Positions 49,413-57,648 of a stretch of DNA of 64,000 nucleotides are shown in pieces. Within the stretch, counting starts at the first letter, position 1, and the number at the start of each line of letters is the position of its first letter. The notes below the pieces were generated by a model that was not told the DNA's origin, made no database searches, and saw only the letters and a list, made by a program, of their open reading frames with translations. The position numbers and the translations under genes were made by a program. Source of the DNA: Aeoliella straminimaris (GTDB taxonomy: Bacteria; Planctomycetota; Planctomycetia; Pirellulales; Lacipirellulaceae); contig NZ_JAMXLR010000051.1 of the NCBI RefSeq assembly GCF_024054565.1, forward strand, positions 300,877-364,876. Direction: 5' to 3'.

Positions 49413-50864
49413 CTATTTCTGACCGCCGCCATCGCCTGGTGACTTGAAAAACGACTTCGCCAGCCGACTCAGTTTCCGGCGGATGCGTAGCCACAACCCG
49501 CGGCGCGAGAGCCGCTGGTGGGCGGTTACCAGGGGGTCGATCTCGCTGAGAAACGTCTGGAAGCTGCCAACCTGTTTGGCATGCACGAAGGCCGCGCGGC
49601 ACCGGTCGGCTAATTGTACTCGCACGTCCATGATGCGCCGGCGCTGCGGTGGCAACGCGTGGGCGTCGGGTTGCACCCGCTTTTGGGGGCTCCACTCGCC
49701 CCGCTGCTCTCGGGCCCACAACCGGTATGCCAGTCCCGGCCGCCGATGGCGAAACCCCGCTTCCTGAGAACGGTACACGTCTTTGGTGGAAAGCGGCTTT
49801 CCCTCGATCTCCCCATTTTGAAACGCCTGGGCGACCAACTCCGCCAACCGCTGGTTCCGCACCACCACCACGTTGGCGCCGCGTGGATCCAGCCGGTACT
49901 CGTCCAGCCAGGCGTCGCCGAAGGAGATGTCGGCCGTTTCGCCCACCACGTCGTCGCACAGATCGCAGGCCAGGTACTTGAACATTCCCAGGCCCCAGTT
50001 CTTGGTCGCCAGGCCCTGCATCGGATGCTCCAGCGTCTCGCCCGACTTGCTCGTCAACTTCACACCGTACTGGCTGGCGGGGCGATCGTACAGCTTGTGG
50101 CGAAAGTCGATGGTCTCGAGCTCGGCAGGTTCGACCCCCAGCTCCCAGGCGATTGCCTCGGCAAACGCACGACTCTTCAAATGGCCGCAAAAAATCGCGA
50201 TGCAGTAGGCAATGCGGGCGTCGAGTTCGGGGTCCACCAAACAGAGTCGCCGCACCGCCTTCACAAAACAGGGAACCCCAACAAAGGCATACCGCCCAGT
50301 GGACCGTCTGACCTCACTGAGTACGGACGACATTTCCACCGGGTAGTACCGCGACTTTGCGCCCGCTCGCACCTCGTCCAGCGTGTGCGAGATGGCGTAA
50401 TGGAACAACTGCCTTTCGCCAGGCGAATTGGCGGGTTTGACGTGGATCACGCCATCGATCTCCCCCACTCCGAGCAACTTCGCGAGCATCCACGACGTCA
50501 TCCCCCCCGAACTGCCCGCCGCGCGATAGTTGTTCTTGTCGACCCAGGCGACGTAACAATCGCGGTGGAATCCAACGTACTCGTTCGCGGTAGCGTCGCC
50601 GTACAGGCTGCTGCCGATGTCGTCCTCATCGGGTCCTCCGCCCGAGAAGGGGCAGACCTGGGCAAACGCCTCGCGATTGGTATCCGTAGGCTCAACCTGT
50701 TGGCCGCCGATGGCCTGATACTCTCCGTAGTCATTCATCTCGATCTGATACAGCTCCGGCATCGCCGCAGCGCACGCACCACAGCCAATGCACGCACTGT
50801 GCTGGACCACCTGCAGGGCGTCCTGGGCGATAGGCAAGGCGTTGGAATGTCGGACGTCGGGCAT
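49413..50864 (-). CDS. Coenzyme F420 hydrogenase/dehydrogenase beta-subunit-like protein
   Basis: A 483-aa iron-sulfur flavoprotein-like protein. An N-terminal 4Fe-4S cluster motif CIGCGACAAAMPELYQ (C25, C28, C31) is followed by the FrhB-type N- and C-domains: AAGSSGGMTSWMLAKLL, AFVGVPCFVKAVRRL, FCGHLKSRAFAEAI and the ADISFGDAWLDEYRLDPRGA block. Such proteins occur beside polysaccharide pyruvyl transferases in exopolysaccharide clusters. A redox role in sugar modification is assumed but unproven. The last 120 residues are basic and specific to this protein. Confidence 0.9.
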   Translation of the reverse strand: MPDVRHSNALPIAQDALQVVQHSACIGCGACAAAMPELYQIEMNDYGEYQAIGGQQVEPTDTNREAFAQVCPFSGGGPDEDDIGSSLYGDATANEYVGFHRDCYVAWVDKNNYRAAGSSGGMTSWMLAKLLGVGEIDGVIHVKPANSPGERQLFHYAISHTLDEVRAGAKSRYYPVEMSSVLSEVRRSTGRYAFVGVPCFVKAVRRLCLVDPELDARIAYCIAIFCGHLKSRAFAEAIAWELGVEPAELETIDFRHKLYDRPASQYGVKLTSKSGETLEHPMQGLATKNWGLGMFKYLACDLCDDVVGETADISFGDAWLDEYRLDPRGANVVVVRNQRLAELVAQAFQNGEIEGKPLSTKDVYRSQEAGFRHRRPGLAYRLWAREQRGEWSPQKRVQPDAHALPPQRRRIMDVRVQLADRCRAAFVHAKQVGSFQTFLSEIDPLVTAHQRLSRRGLWLRIRRKLSRLAKSFFKSPGDGGGQK

Positions 50865-50915
50865 ATCAGGCGGAACGATCGAGGCGGGGCTGTGGTACTC
50901 GATATCGTGAAAATA

Positions 50916-52454
50916 TTAGCTGGTCGGAGGATTTGTGGGGGACGCCGAAGTAGTCGTACCACGCCCCCGCAGTAGCCGACGGAACTGGCTGAGGTAATCC
51001 GTCGAAACGGCGATATAAGTTGTCACAATTGATATGGCGATACCGGCCGTAACGATCGTGGCGAGGAGCAAGCCACGCTGAATGGTCATCCAATGGGCCA
51101 CATAGCATGCGGCTGCCACAACAAGCGACACCAGGGTGGGCTCGAGCAGCGAACGCCACAGGTCGCCAATGGTGACTGGCCCCCGCCGGCCGGCCACCCA
51201 AAACAAACTGGGCAGCGAGAAGCTCAGAAACACCACGCCATATCCCAGTGCCACGCCGGCTGGGCCAAAGGGTAAGCCTACGCAGAACGCGGCAACGGTC
51301 AGCACCGAATTGACGATGCTCCATCGCAAAAACTCCGTCGTTCGATCCTGGGTAATCAACAGCCATCCGCAACTGCTGTAGGCGCTTTGATACAGCCCGA
51401 AGATCGACAACAGTTGCAACAGCGGAATCGACTTCACCCACTGCGCGCCCAACAGCGTGTAAACCACGATGTCGGGACATACTGCGCAGTAGGCCGATAT
51501 GGGTGCAGTGAAAGCCAGCATGCCCTTGGCCATTCGCAGATAGGCATCTCGATACTTGGCCGGTTCGTCCAGCAGTCGACTGAGCGTAGACGTGGCAACG
51601 CTGCTGAGCGGTGCCATGAAGGTTTCGCGGGGCAAGTCGAACACTCGATAGGCGCGTTCGTACACGCCCAACGCCGCTGCGTTCCACCACCAACCGATGA
51701 GCAGGTTGTCGGCGTTGCGGGCAAAGTGGTTGATCGTCGTGAAGCCCGTCAGATTGGCGCCGAATAAGAAGTGCCTACGCGATCCCGCGCCGCGGCGTGG
51801 CAGGCCGGGTCGCCAGGGGCACATCAGCCACACGCCCAAGGTGTTGGCGGCGGCCGTGACGACAATTACGACGACCAGCGCCCAATAGTCGTAGGGCTTG
51901 CCATAAAATGCCACCGCCCAGGCAATGCCGGCTAGCTTTCCGGCGATCGCGGCAATGATGCGCGTCGTGTTGACGGCCACAAACTGCATGCCCCGCCGCA
52001 ACAGTGCGCGATGCTGGACCGCCAAACCGTTAAAGAGGAAAGACACCCCCAGCACCGATGTTACCGCAATCAGTCGCGGTTCCTGGTAAAACCAGGCGAC
52101 CAGTGGCGAAATGACAACCATCACGGCCCCAATGGCCGTTCCCATCAGCGTCCCGAACCAAAATAGGTTGGTCGACTGCTGCCGAGTGAGGTCGCGCTCC
52201 TGCACCGCGGCCATGCTCAATCCCGCGTCGACAAACAGACCGGCGAAACGGGTAAACACCACCACCATGGCCATCAAGCCGAAGTCGGCCGGATTCAACA
52301 ACCGCGATAACGCGGCAATCGATCCCAACGAGACCACCAGCGCAAGGCCCTGCGCAATCATGCTGGCCACGCCGCCGCGCACGGTCTTCAGACCCAACCC
52401 TTGGCGCAATTCCGCGCTCGAGAAGTAGTCGATCTTAGGTCGTTCGGGCTTCAT
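50916..52454 (-). CDS. Polysaccharide flippase (MOP superfamily, Wzx-like)
   Basis: A 512-aa membrane protein with about 12-14 hydrophobic helices. The N-terminal GVASMIAQGLALVVSLGSIAALSRLLNPADFGLMAMVVVF matches the lipopolysaccharide-biosynthesis/O-antigen transporter family. It is expected to flip the lipid-linked oligosaccharide made by the neighbouring transferases across the inner membrane. First gene of the tight row of six. No polymerase (Wzy) is seen in the row, so polymerisation must be done elsewhere or not at all. Confidence 0.92.
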   Translation of the reverse strand: MKPERPKIDYFSSAELRQGLGLKTVRGGVASMIAQGLALVVSLGSIAALSRLLNPADFGLMAMVVVFTRFAGLFVDAGLSMAAVQERDLTRQQSTNLFWFGTLMGTAIGAVMVVISPLVAWFYQEPRLIAVTSVLGVSFLFNGLAVQHRALLRRGMQFVAVNTTRIIAAIAGKLAGIAWAVAFYGKPYDYWALVVVIVVTAAANTLGVWLMCPWRPGLPRRGAGSRRHFLFGANLTGFTTINHFARNADNLLIGWWWNAAALGVYERAYRVFDLPRETFMAPLSSVATSTLSRLLDEPAKYRDAYLRMAKGMLAFTAPISAYCAVCPDIVVYTLLGAQWVKSIPLLQLLSIFGLYQSAYSSCGWLLITQDRTTEFLRWSIVNSVLTVAAFCVGLPFGPAGVALGYGVVFLSFSLPSLFWVAGRRGPVTIGDLWRSLLEPTLVSLVVAAACYVAHWMTIQRGLLLATIVTAGIAISIVTTYIAVSTDYLSQFRRLLRGRGTTTSASPTNPPTS

Positions 52455-52504
52455 CGATGGTACTCAGTGGCGGAGGCCAACGCTTGGCGACGCAGTGATG
52501 GGTG

Positions 52505-53167
52505 TCACCGCGTACGCTTGCCGTTGAAATCGGGATACTCCAGCAGGTAGGCCTTTCCGAGATACGTACTCGACTTGGGATCGAACTTTACCAACACGTA
52601 CGAGTTGAGCGGCTTCAAGCTCATCACATGTACCATGCCATCGGGTAGCACGCGCCAAGCTCGGCTGTTGGGCTGCTTGTCGCTCGATACCGTGGCGACG
52701 CCTCCGGGTGCGAAGGTAATCGTGTCCTTCGCGCCCCAGGTCCAGGTAGTCCCCACCAACTCGCGGGCCAGCTTGCTGTTGTCGACGGGCTCGTCCCCTT
52801 CGGGAATCACGGGTTCGTCTTCCAGTTCTTTGAGCACTTCGTCCAACTGGCCGATCGCTTCGAAGTGCGCCCGCGCCTTTTTGTGGTCGCGGTCCAGCCA
52901 CAGAATCTGCCGCATCGCATCCGTGGCCGCTGCCAGTTCGCCCGCTCGTACGGCGCTGGCGGCAGCCCGCTCGTAATCTCTCACCGCGCTCTTGGCAGCT
53001 TTCTGTAACTCACGGCGGTACTCGGCCCTGGCTTTAACGGCTTCGGACAGGAACTCGCTACGTACGTCCTGCACTTCTTCGGCAGGGCTCTTCGCCAGGG
53101 CCGTCGCCCCCGAATTGGTCAACACCAGCACGGCCAGCAGTCCCAGGGTGGTTTTTGCGAGGTCCAT
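52505..53167 (-). CDS. Secreted hypothetical protein with helical middle domain
   Basis: A 220-aa exported protein. Start ATG 53167 is chosen because AGGAAGG ends 6 nt before it. Two other ATGs at 53173 and 53185 are in the same frame, and the longer form to 53359 has no support. Signal peptide: MDLAKTTLGLLAVLVLTNSG, cleavage after ALA. Residues about 30-110 are a charged helical segment rich in Ala and Glu/Arg. Residues about 120-220 are beta-rich (WTWGAKDTITFAPGGVATVS; AYLLEYPDFNGKR), like a small lipocalin-type or MORN-like sheet. It is next to the flippase, but its role in the cluster is unknown. Confidence 0.75.
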   Translation of the reverse strand: MDLAKTTLGLLAVLVLTNSGATALAKSPAEEVQDVRSEFLSEAVKARAEYRRELQKAAKSAVRDYERAAASAVRAGELAAATDAMRQILWLDRDHKKARAHFEAIGQLDEVLKELEDEPVIPEGDEPVDNSKLARELVGTTWTWGAKDTITFAPGGVATVSSDKQPNSRAWRVLPDGMVHVMSLKPLNSYVLVKFDPKSSTYLGKAYLLEYPDFNGKRTR

Positions 53168-53572
53168 GATCATCCTTCCTTTCATCGTTCGCTGCCGCGG
53201 CGACCAGCGGGGGTGTCGCCCAGGTTTAAATTCGAATGAAGTCTTGTCTCCACCTGCTGCTTGCCCCCGATGTCCCCGAGGCCAACGACCGTCCAGCGCC
53301 GCCCCAACACCCGATGCCGCACCTGAAGCCGGCAAATCGCTCACGGAGTGCCACGGCACGGCGGAAAAGGAAATATACGGGGGAAAACTCGATTATACCG
53401 CCAGCCGACAGCAGCCGATACGGTTGCGCACTCCCCGTCTGAGAGAACAGGGAGCGGCGGTCGCGGCTGGGCCGATTATGCCAATCGCACGCCTCGCTGG
53501 CTCGTCGGCTTCCCCCACTGCCAACGCCCCCGCCGGGGCGATCGAGACCGCAGAAAGGATTGGGCGCACGGG
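53168..53572. other. Intergenic region within polysaccharide cluster
   Basis: 405 bases between two minus-strand genes. A short AT-rich box (TTTAAATTCGAATGAAG near 53224) may be part of a promoter for the secreted-protein gene. No credible gene and no clear hairpin. Confidence 0.4.
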
Positions 53573-54133
53573 TCACTCGCCCGATTGCTGCTTGCTCCAG
53601 CAGACCAGATCGCACAACTGCCGGACCGCGCCGTGGCCCCCCGGGTAGTCGAGCACCAGATCGGCCGCTGGCAATACGTCGGGATGCGCGTCCAGCGGCA
53701 CCACGCCGCAGGCGGCCGCGCGGAGGCACTCCAAATCGTTTACGTCGTTGCCCATGTAGATGGTTCGCGAAAGCGAGAGACTTCGCTCCGCCAGCCACTC
53801 CGATAGCAGCGGCAGCTTGTTGTCGACACCGTGCAGGCACTCGAGGCCCAGCTTGCCAGAGCGATGCATCACAATCGGCACGGGCTCCTTGGACAGCACC
53901 AGCAGCGCAATACCGGTTTTCTTGAGTAGTCCCACACCCATCCCGTCGAGCCGGCTGCAGGTAGCCGACTCCCGCCCCTCCTGATCCACGATCACGCAGT
54001 TATCGGTAAACACGCCATCGAAGTCGAACACCACGGCGTCCACGGGCTGCGGCAAGAGCTGCGACGCCTGCTGCAGAAACTGCTGGTGCTGTTCGTAACG
54101 AGGTTTTTCAAGAAGTCGGGTAAACCAGTGCAT
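53573..54133 (-). CDS. KdsC-like HAD phosphatase (KDO 8-phosphate phosphatase family)
   Basis: A 186-aa HAD-superfamily hydrolase of the C0-cap, KdsC/NeuA C-terminal group. The nucleophile motif is VVFDFDGVFTDNCVIVDQEG (D-x-D). Motif II is represented by ALLVLSKEP (Ser after LV), and the final GNDVNDLECLRAA holds the metal-binding aspartates. Such enzymes release phosphate from KDO-8-phosphate or related 3-deoxy- or nonulosonic-acid 9-phosphates. No partner synthase or cytidylyltransferase is in the window. Confidence 0.92.
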   Translation of the reverse strand: MHWFTRLLEKPRYEQHQQFLQQASQLLPQPVDAVVFDFDGVFTDNCVIVDQEGRESATCSRLDGMGVGLLKKTGIALLVLSKEPVPIVMHRSGKLGLECLHGVDNKLPLLSEWLAERSLSLSRTIYMGNDVNDLECLRAAACGVVPLDAHPDVLPAADLVLDYPGGHGAVRQLCDLVCWSKQQSGE

Positions 54134-54219
54134 TGCGTGGCCGGCGGTGGGGGGATACGGAGAGTGAACGCCTGCAATTTGATGGACGGCGGGGCGTGTG
54201 GCTATTGAACGTTCGTTTA

Positions 54220-54231
54220 GTAGCTACGTGG
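54220..54231. repeat. 12-bp direct repeat, left copy
   Basis: GTAGCTACGTGG, identical to 54761-54772. The two copies flank the small membrane-protein gene 54250-54606 and part of the downstream repeat region. Confidence 0.5.
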
Positions 54232-54249
54232 TGCCCCTATCGACTCCGA

Positions 54250-54606
54250 CTATCCTCTCATGGTCAAGGCCACTCGTAGCAGGTGTAGAGATGCTGCCAG
54301 GATCTCCAAAGCAAAAAAGCCATAGAGCGGCAACGCGACAAAATGCCACAGCCCTCGTAATGAAGTCAAAAGCAGCGCGACGCAGATGAATGCACCTACA
54401 CCGCCAATGACGCTATGGGTTCCGTGGTTTCCAGCATACGTTCCGCTTACCAAGACGATGAAGAACCACAGCACGACCACTTTCCAACCATGCACTTGCA
54501 CGGCACTTCGCAACAGGCCAACGACACTTGTCGAATCGGCGGGGGGCTTGCCGTTATCAGTAGCAGGCGACCGGTAGGGATTTTTGGCTGAGGGGTCGGG
54601 TGTCAT
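54250..54606 (-). CDS. Small hypothetical membrane protein
   Basis: A 118-aa protein starting MTPDPSAKNPYRSPATDNGK, the N-terminal NPY-S-P-rich leader typical of many small planctomycete membrane proteins. Helices: VVVLWFFIVLVSGTYAGN, SVIGGVGAFICVALLLTSL, FVALPLYGFFALEILAASL. No family recognised. ATG 54606 is chosen over the longer frame to 54780, which overlaps the repeat region. Confidence 0.7.
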   Translation of the reverse strand: MTPDPSAKNPYRSPATDNGKPPADSTSVVGLLRSAVQVHGWKVVVLWFFIVLVSGTYAGNHGTHSVIGGVGAFICVALLLTSLRGLWHFVALPLYGFFALEILAASLHLLRVALTMRG

Positions 54607-54671
54607 CGAAGTTCGTGCGGTTAGTCGACCGTCTAACGCCCATTCATGCTTACTACCAGAGGGCCCACGAT

Positions 54672-54696
54672 GGTAGCTACGCTCGCCAGAGCGTGG
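54672..54696 (-). repeat. REP-like hairpin repeat, copy A
   Basis: Read on the minus strand: CCAC, stem GCTC-TGGC-GAGC, then GTAGCTACC. It shares layout with copy B at 54745-54772, which is in the opposite orientation, with compensatory stem changes (GCTC/GAGC against CGTC/GACG). Confidence 0.55.
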
Positions 54697-54744
54697 AGTA
54701 GCTGGCGACCTCGCTTGGCATCTCAGCATTGGTCGCCATGTCGC

Positions 54745-54772
54745 CCACCGTCTGGCGACGGTAGCTACGTGG
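54745..54772 (+). repeat. REP-like hairpin repeat, copy B
   Basis: CCAC, stem CGTC-TGGC-GACG, then GTAGCTACGTGG. The TGGC loop and GTAGCTAC tail match copy A; the stem differs but remains paired. Its last 12 bases recur at 54220-54231. Confidence 0.55.
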
Positions 54773-55122
54773 AGAGCCATCGTCGTTGGTGGCGCTCCAA
54801 CGCAGCGAACTCCGTTCTACGGTTTCCCCTTCGCCGCTTGTAGGAATCTTACACACGCTGTGGGACAATGTGGGGTGAGGGGATGGTGTGGGCGAAGTGT
54901 CGCGCTGGTGGGTGCGCGGGCCCGGCAATTCGCTTCGGGCGCTGAGGCCTCCGGCTCGCTGGAGGTTAACCGCTCATTGAGGGCGTAAATGGCCACCAAC
55001 TGAGTTTCCCCCACCTGCGGCAAGCCGAAGTGGAACAACTCCGCGGATACAGGTCGACGACTTCGACGTAAACCACTGAAATACAAGCATTTACAACAAG
55101 ACACCTGCCCAGCAATGGCCGA

Positions 55123-55189
55123 GTTTTGCCCCCACGGATCGTTTTGTCCCCACGTGGTGGATTTATCCCCCGCTGTGGAACAATCCACA
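55123..55189. promoter_or_regulatory. Three degenerate tandem repeats and dyad upstream of small membrane gene
   Basis: Three consecutive units of 18-19 nt share a G-ATTT-T/G-CCCC pattern: 55123 (GTTTTGCCCCCACGGATC), 55141 (GTTTTGTCCCCACGTGGT) and 55160 (GATTTATCCCCCGCTGTGG). The last overlaps a perfect inverted repeat TGTGGA-ACAA-TCCACA (55174-55189). The array lies 128 nt before the 74-aa gene and looks like a protein-binding array. Confidence 0.4.
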
Positions 55190-55317
55190 CAGACGGACAT
55201 CGACGGTGGCGAACCAGCCGGGAAGCGGCACAATGGCTGCAACCTTCGACGCACCCTAGACGATAGAGGACCGAGGAATCGATCGACTTTGCGTACGACG
55301 AGGAGGCCAAACCGGCC

Positions 55318-55542
55318 ATGTGGCGTGCATTCTTTCTGGCAGTAGGTGTGTACAGTTGCCTGCTGGGTGTCGAGGCTTTGGCGCTCGACAAGGCGGTACT
55401 GAAACCCGAAGTGCAGGGCGGCCAACAGGTGGCGCCCGCTCGGAGTATTTCGCCTCCCGATTGGGCTCCCTGGAGCCTGATGGGCGTGGGTGCCGTGGTA
55501 GTGCTGTACTCGTTTACGATCCCCAAACGCGTCGGCGGTTGA
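55318..55542 (+). CDS. Small secreted or membrane protein, 74 aa
   Basis: Starts MWRAFFLAVGVYSCLLGVEALA, a signal peptide or first helix. A short polar middle (VLKPEVQGGQQVAPARSISP) precedes PWSLMGVGAVVVLYSFTIPK, a second membrane helix with a basic end. This layout is repeatedly seen in planctomycete genomes as a small conserved envelope protein of unknown function. No strong ribosome binding site (GAGGAGG lies about 11 nt upstream). Confidence 0.6.
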   Translation: MWRAFFLAVGVYSCLLGVEALALDKAVLKPEVQGGQQVAPARSISPPDWAPWSLMGVGAVVVLYSFTIPKRVGG

Positions 55543-55804
55543 CCGTAGCCGGATTTGGAACGGTTCCGACCGCCAACCGACCAGTCCGCCTTCTTGCGAA
55601 CCGGACCACATTCGAGGCCGCCGTTGTTGCCTCGAAATGCGGTTTTTGCAGCCTCATTCGGCCTCGAACTGGTTGCCCAGGGGGTGCGGCTAACTTATCA
55701 TGAACCGTTTCGCGCCGCCGCGGGTCCTACGGACTATCGGCCGGCTCTCCCCCCAAGTACCCCCCTGACCGGCTTGTCCCTTTCCACTTCACGAGGCAAC
55801 TACC

Positions 55805-57583
55805 GTGGCTACAGCAACTTCACCAAAGACTTCCACCGAACTCGTTAGCGGCGCTGACATTTTGGTGCAGTCGCTGGTAAACCACGGCGTCGACACCATC
55901 TTCGCCTACCCGGGCGGGTGTAGCATGCCGCTGCACCAGGCGCTGACGCGTTATTCGGACAAGATCCGCACGATTCTGCCCCGCCACGAGCAGGGTGGCG
56001 GTTTCGCCGCTCAGGGCATCGCCCGCAGCACCGGCAAAGTGGGCGTCTGCATGGCCACGAGTGGTCCCGGCGCCACGAACCTGGTGACGGCCATTGCCGA
56101 TGCCAAGCTCGACAGCGTTCCGATGGTTTGCGTCACCGGCCAGGTGGCCACCAAGGTGATCGGCAGCGATGCGTTCCAAGAGACACCCATTGTGGAAGTG
56201 TGCCGCGGCATCACCAAGCATCACTACCTGGTGACCGACGTGAACGACGTCGCCCGCGTCATGCGTGAAGCATTCCTGGTGGCTGCGAGCGGTCGTCCCG
56301 GCCCGGTGCTGGTCGATATGCCGAAGGACGTGCAGCTCGACAAGTGCGTGCCCGACTACAATGCCGACATCAATCTGCCGGGCTTCGAAGTGGATCTGCC
56401 TCACGCCCGGCCTGAGCAAATCAAGCAAGTGGCCGCCGCCATCAAGCGAGCCAAGCGTCCGATCATCTACGCAGGTGGTGGTGTGGTGACAGCCAACGCC
56501 TCGGACGAAGTACGCGAGTTGGTCGCGAAGACCGGCATTCCGGTCACGATGACCGTCATGGGCCTGGGCATCTATCCCGGCACCGACGAACTGTCGCTCG
56601 ATATGCTCGGCATGCATGGCAGCGTTTACTCGAACCTGGCCGTGGACGAAGCCGATCTGTTGATCGCCCTGGGCGTGCGGTTCGACGACCGCGTAACCGG
56701 CAAGGTCGAGGAGTTCTGCAAGCATGGCAAGATCGTGCACATCGATGTCGACGCCGCGGAGCTGAACAAGAACAAGCCGGCGCACATTCCCGTGTGCAGC
56801 GACGTGAAGTTCGCCCTCAAGGAGCTCAACCAGATTGTCGAAGCCCCCGAAGACATCAGCGACTGGGTGGCCAAGTGCAAGAAGTGGAAGGCCGATGAGC
56901 CATTCACGTACAACAAAGAGTACGAGGGCATCACCCAGCAGCACGCCATTCACACGCTGTGGGAGATGACGCACAAGCTCGACCCCGTAATCACGGTGGG
57001 CGTCGGCCAGCACCAGATGTGGGCCGCCCAGTTCTATAAGTTCGATAAGCCGCGGACGTGGCTCTCGTCCAGCGGCCTGGGCACGATGGGCTTCGGCCTG
57101 CCGGCCGCCATGGGCGTGCAGAGCCAGTACCCCGACCGGTTGGTGATCGACATCGACGGCGACGGTAGCTTCCTGATGAACGTGCAGGAACTGGCCACGC
57201 TGGTCTGCGAAAAGCTGCCGGTAAAGGTACTGCTGCTGAACAACCAACACCTCGGCATGGTGGTGCAGTGGGAAGACCGCTTCATGCAGGGCAACCGCGC
57301 CCACACCTACCTGGGCCCGATCGACAACCCCGAGTGGAGCGGCCAGGGCGATGGCGTTGGCTCGCTGCACCAGGAAGAGCGATATCCACACTTCGTGACG
57401 ATCGCCAAGGGCTTCGGCTGCGGCGGCGCGTACGTCGAAAAGAAGTGCGACCTGGAAGCCGCCATCCAAGAGATGATCGACTACGACGGCCCCTACGTGC
57501 TGGACGTCGCGGTGCCTTACCAGGAACATGTGCTGCCGATGATCCCGGGCGGTCATACGGTGAAGGATATGATCAAGAAGTAG
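55805..57583 (+). CDS. ilvB: Acetolactate synthase large subunit
   Basis: A 592-aa thiamine-diphosphate enzyme condensing pyruvate units (or pyruvate with 2-oxobutyrate), the first common step of branched-chain amino acid synthesis. The catalytic glutamate is E62 in [13 protein letters not shown]. The FAD/central domain follows, and the ThDP-binding segment is [20 protein letters not shown], with [15 protein letters not shown]. Start is GTG 55805. Biosynthetic type; no regulatory subunit gene (ilvN) follows, and the next gene is an unrelated channel on the other strand. Confidence 0.97.
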   Translation: MATATSPKTSTELVSGADILVQSLVNHGVDTIFAYPGGCSMPLHQALTRYSDKIRTILPRHEQGGGFAAQGIARSTGKVGVCMATSGPGATNLVTAIADAKLDSVPMVCVTGQVATKVIGSDAFQETPIVEVCRGITKHHYLVTDVNDVARVMREAFLVAASGRPGPVLVDMPKDVQLDKCVPDYNADINLPGFEVDLPHARPEQIKQVAAAIKRAKRPIIYAGGGVVTANASDEVRELVAKTGIPVTMTVMGLGIYPGTDELSLDMLGMHGSVYSNLAVDEADLLIALGVRFDDRVTGKVEEFCKHGKIVHIDVDAAELNKNKPAHIPVCSDVKFALKELNQIVEAPEDISDWVAKCKKWKADEPFTYNKEYEGITQQHAIHTLWEMTHKLDPVITVGVGQHQMWAAQFYKFDKPRTWLSSSGLGTMGFGLPAAMGVQSQYPDRLVIDIDGDGSFLMNVQELATLVCEKLPVKVLLLNNQHLGMVVQWEDRFMQGNRAHTYLGPIDNPEWSGQGDGVGSLHQEERYPHFVTIAKGFGCGGAYVEKKCDLEAAIQEMIDYDGPYVLDVAVPYQEHVLPMIPGGHTVKDMIKK

Positions 57584-57648
57584 GCGGCTGATTTCTCGGG
57601 TAGCAGCGAGCCGGGTGGCGAAAGCCCTCGGACGATTCGGGCGCCCAC

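Larger units (their letters stand above)
54607..55317. other. Repeat-rich intergenic region without a credible gene
   Basis: 711 bases. It contains two inverted REP-like hairpin repeats (54672-54696, 54745-54772) and a set of three 18-19-nt tandem-like repeats with an adjoining dyad (55123-55189). A minus-strand frame of 264 codons over 54817-55611 overlaps a better supported small gene and has shadow-like composition. Confidence 0.5.

Noticed and set aside
55174..55189. DnaA-box-like TGTGGA/TCCACA as part of a replication origin
   Set aside because: The sites do not match TTATCCACA well, there is no AT-rich unwinding element and no dnaA, dnaN or gidA nearby.
54817..55611. 264-codon minus-strand frame over the repeat region
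   Set aside because: No domain, unusual composition, overlaps the tandem repeats and the better supported 74-aa plus-strand gene.
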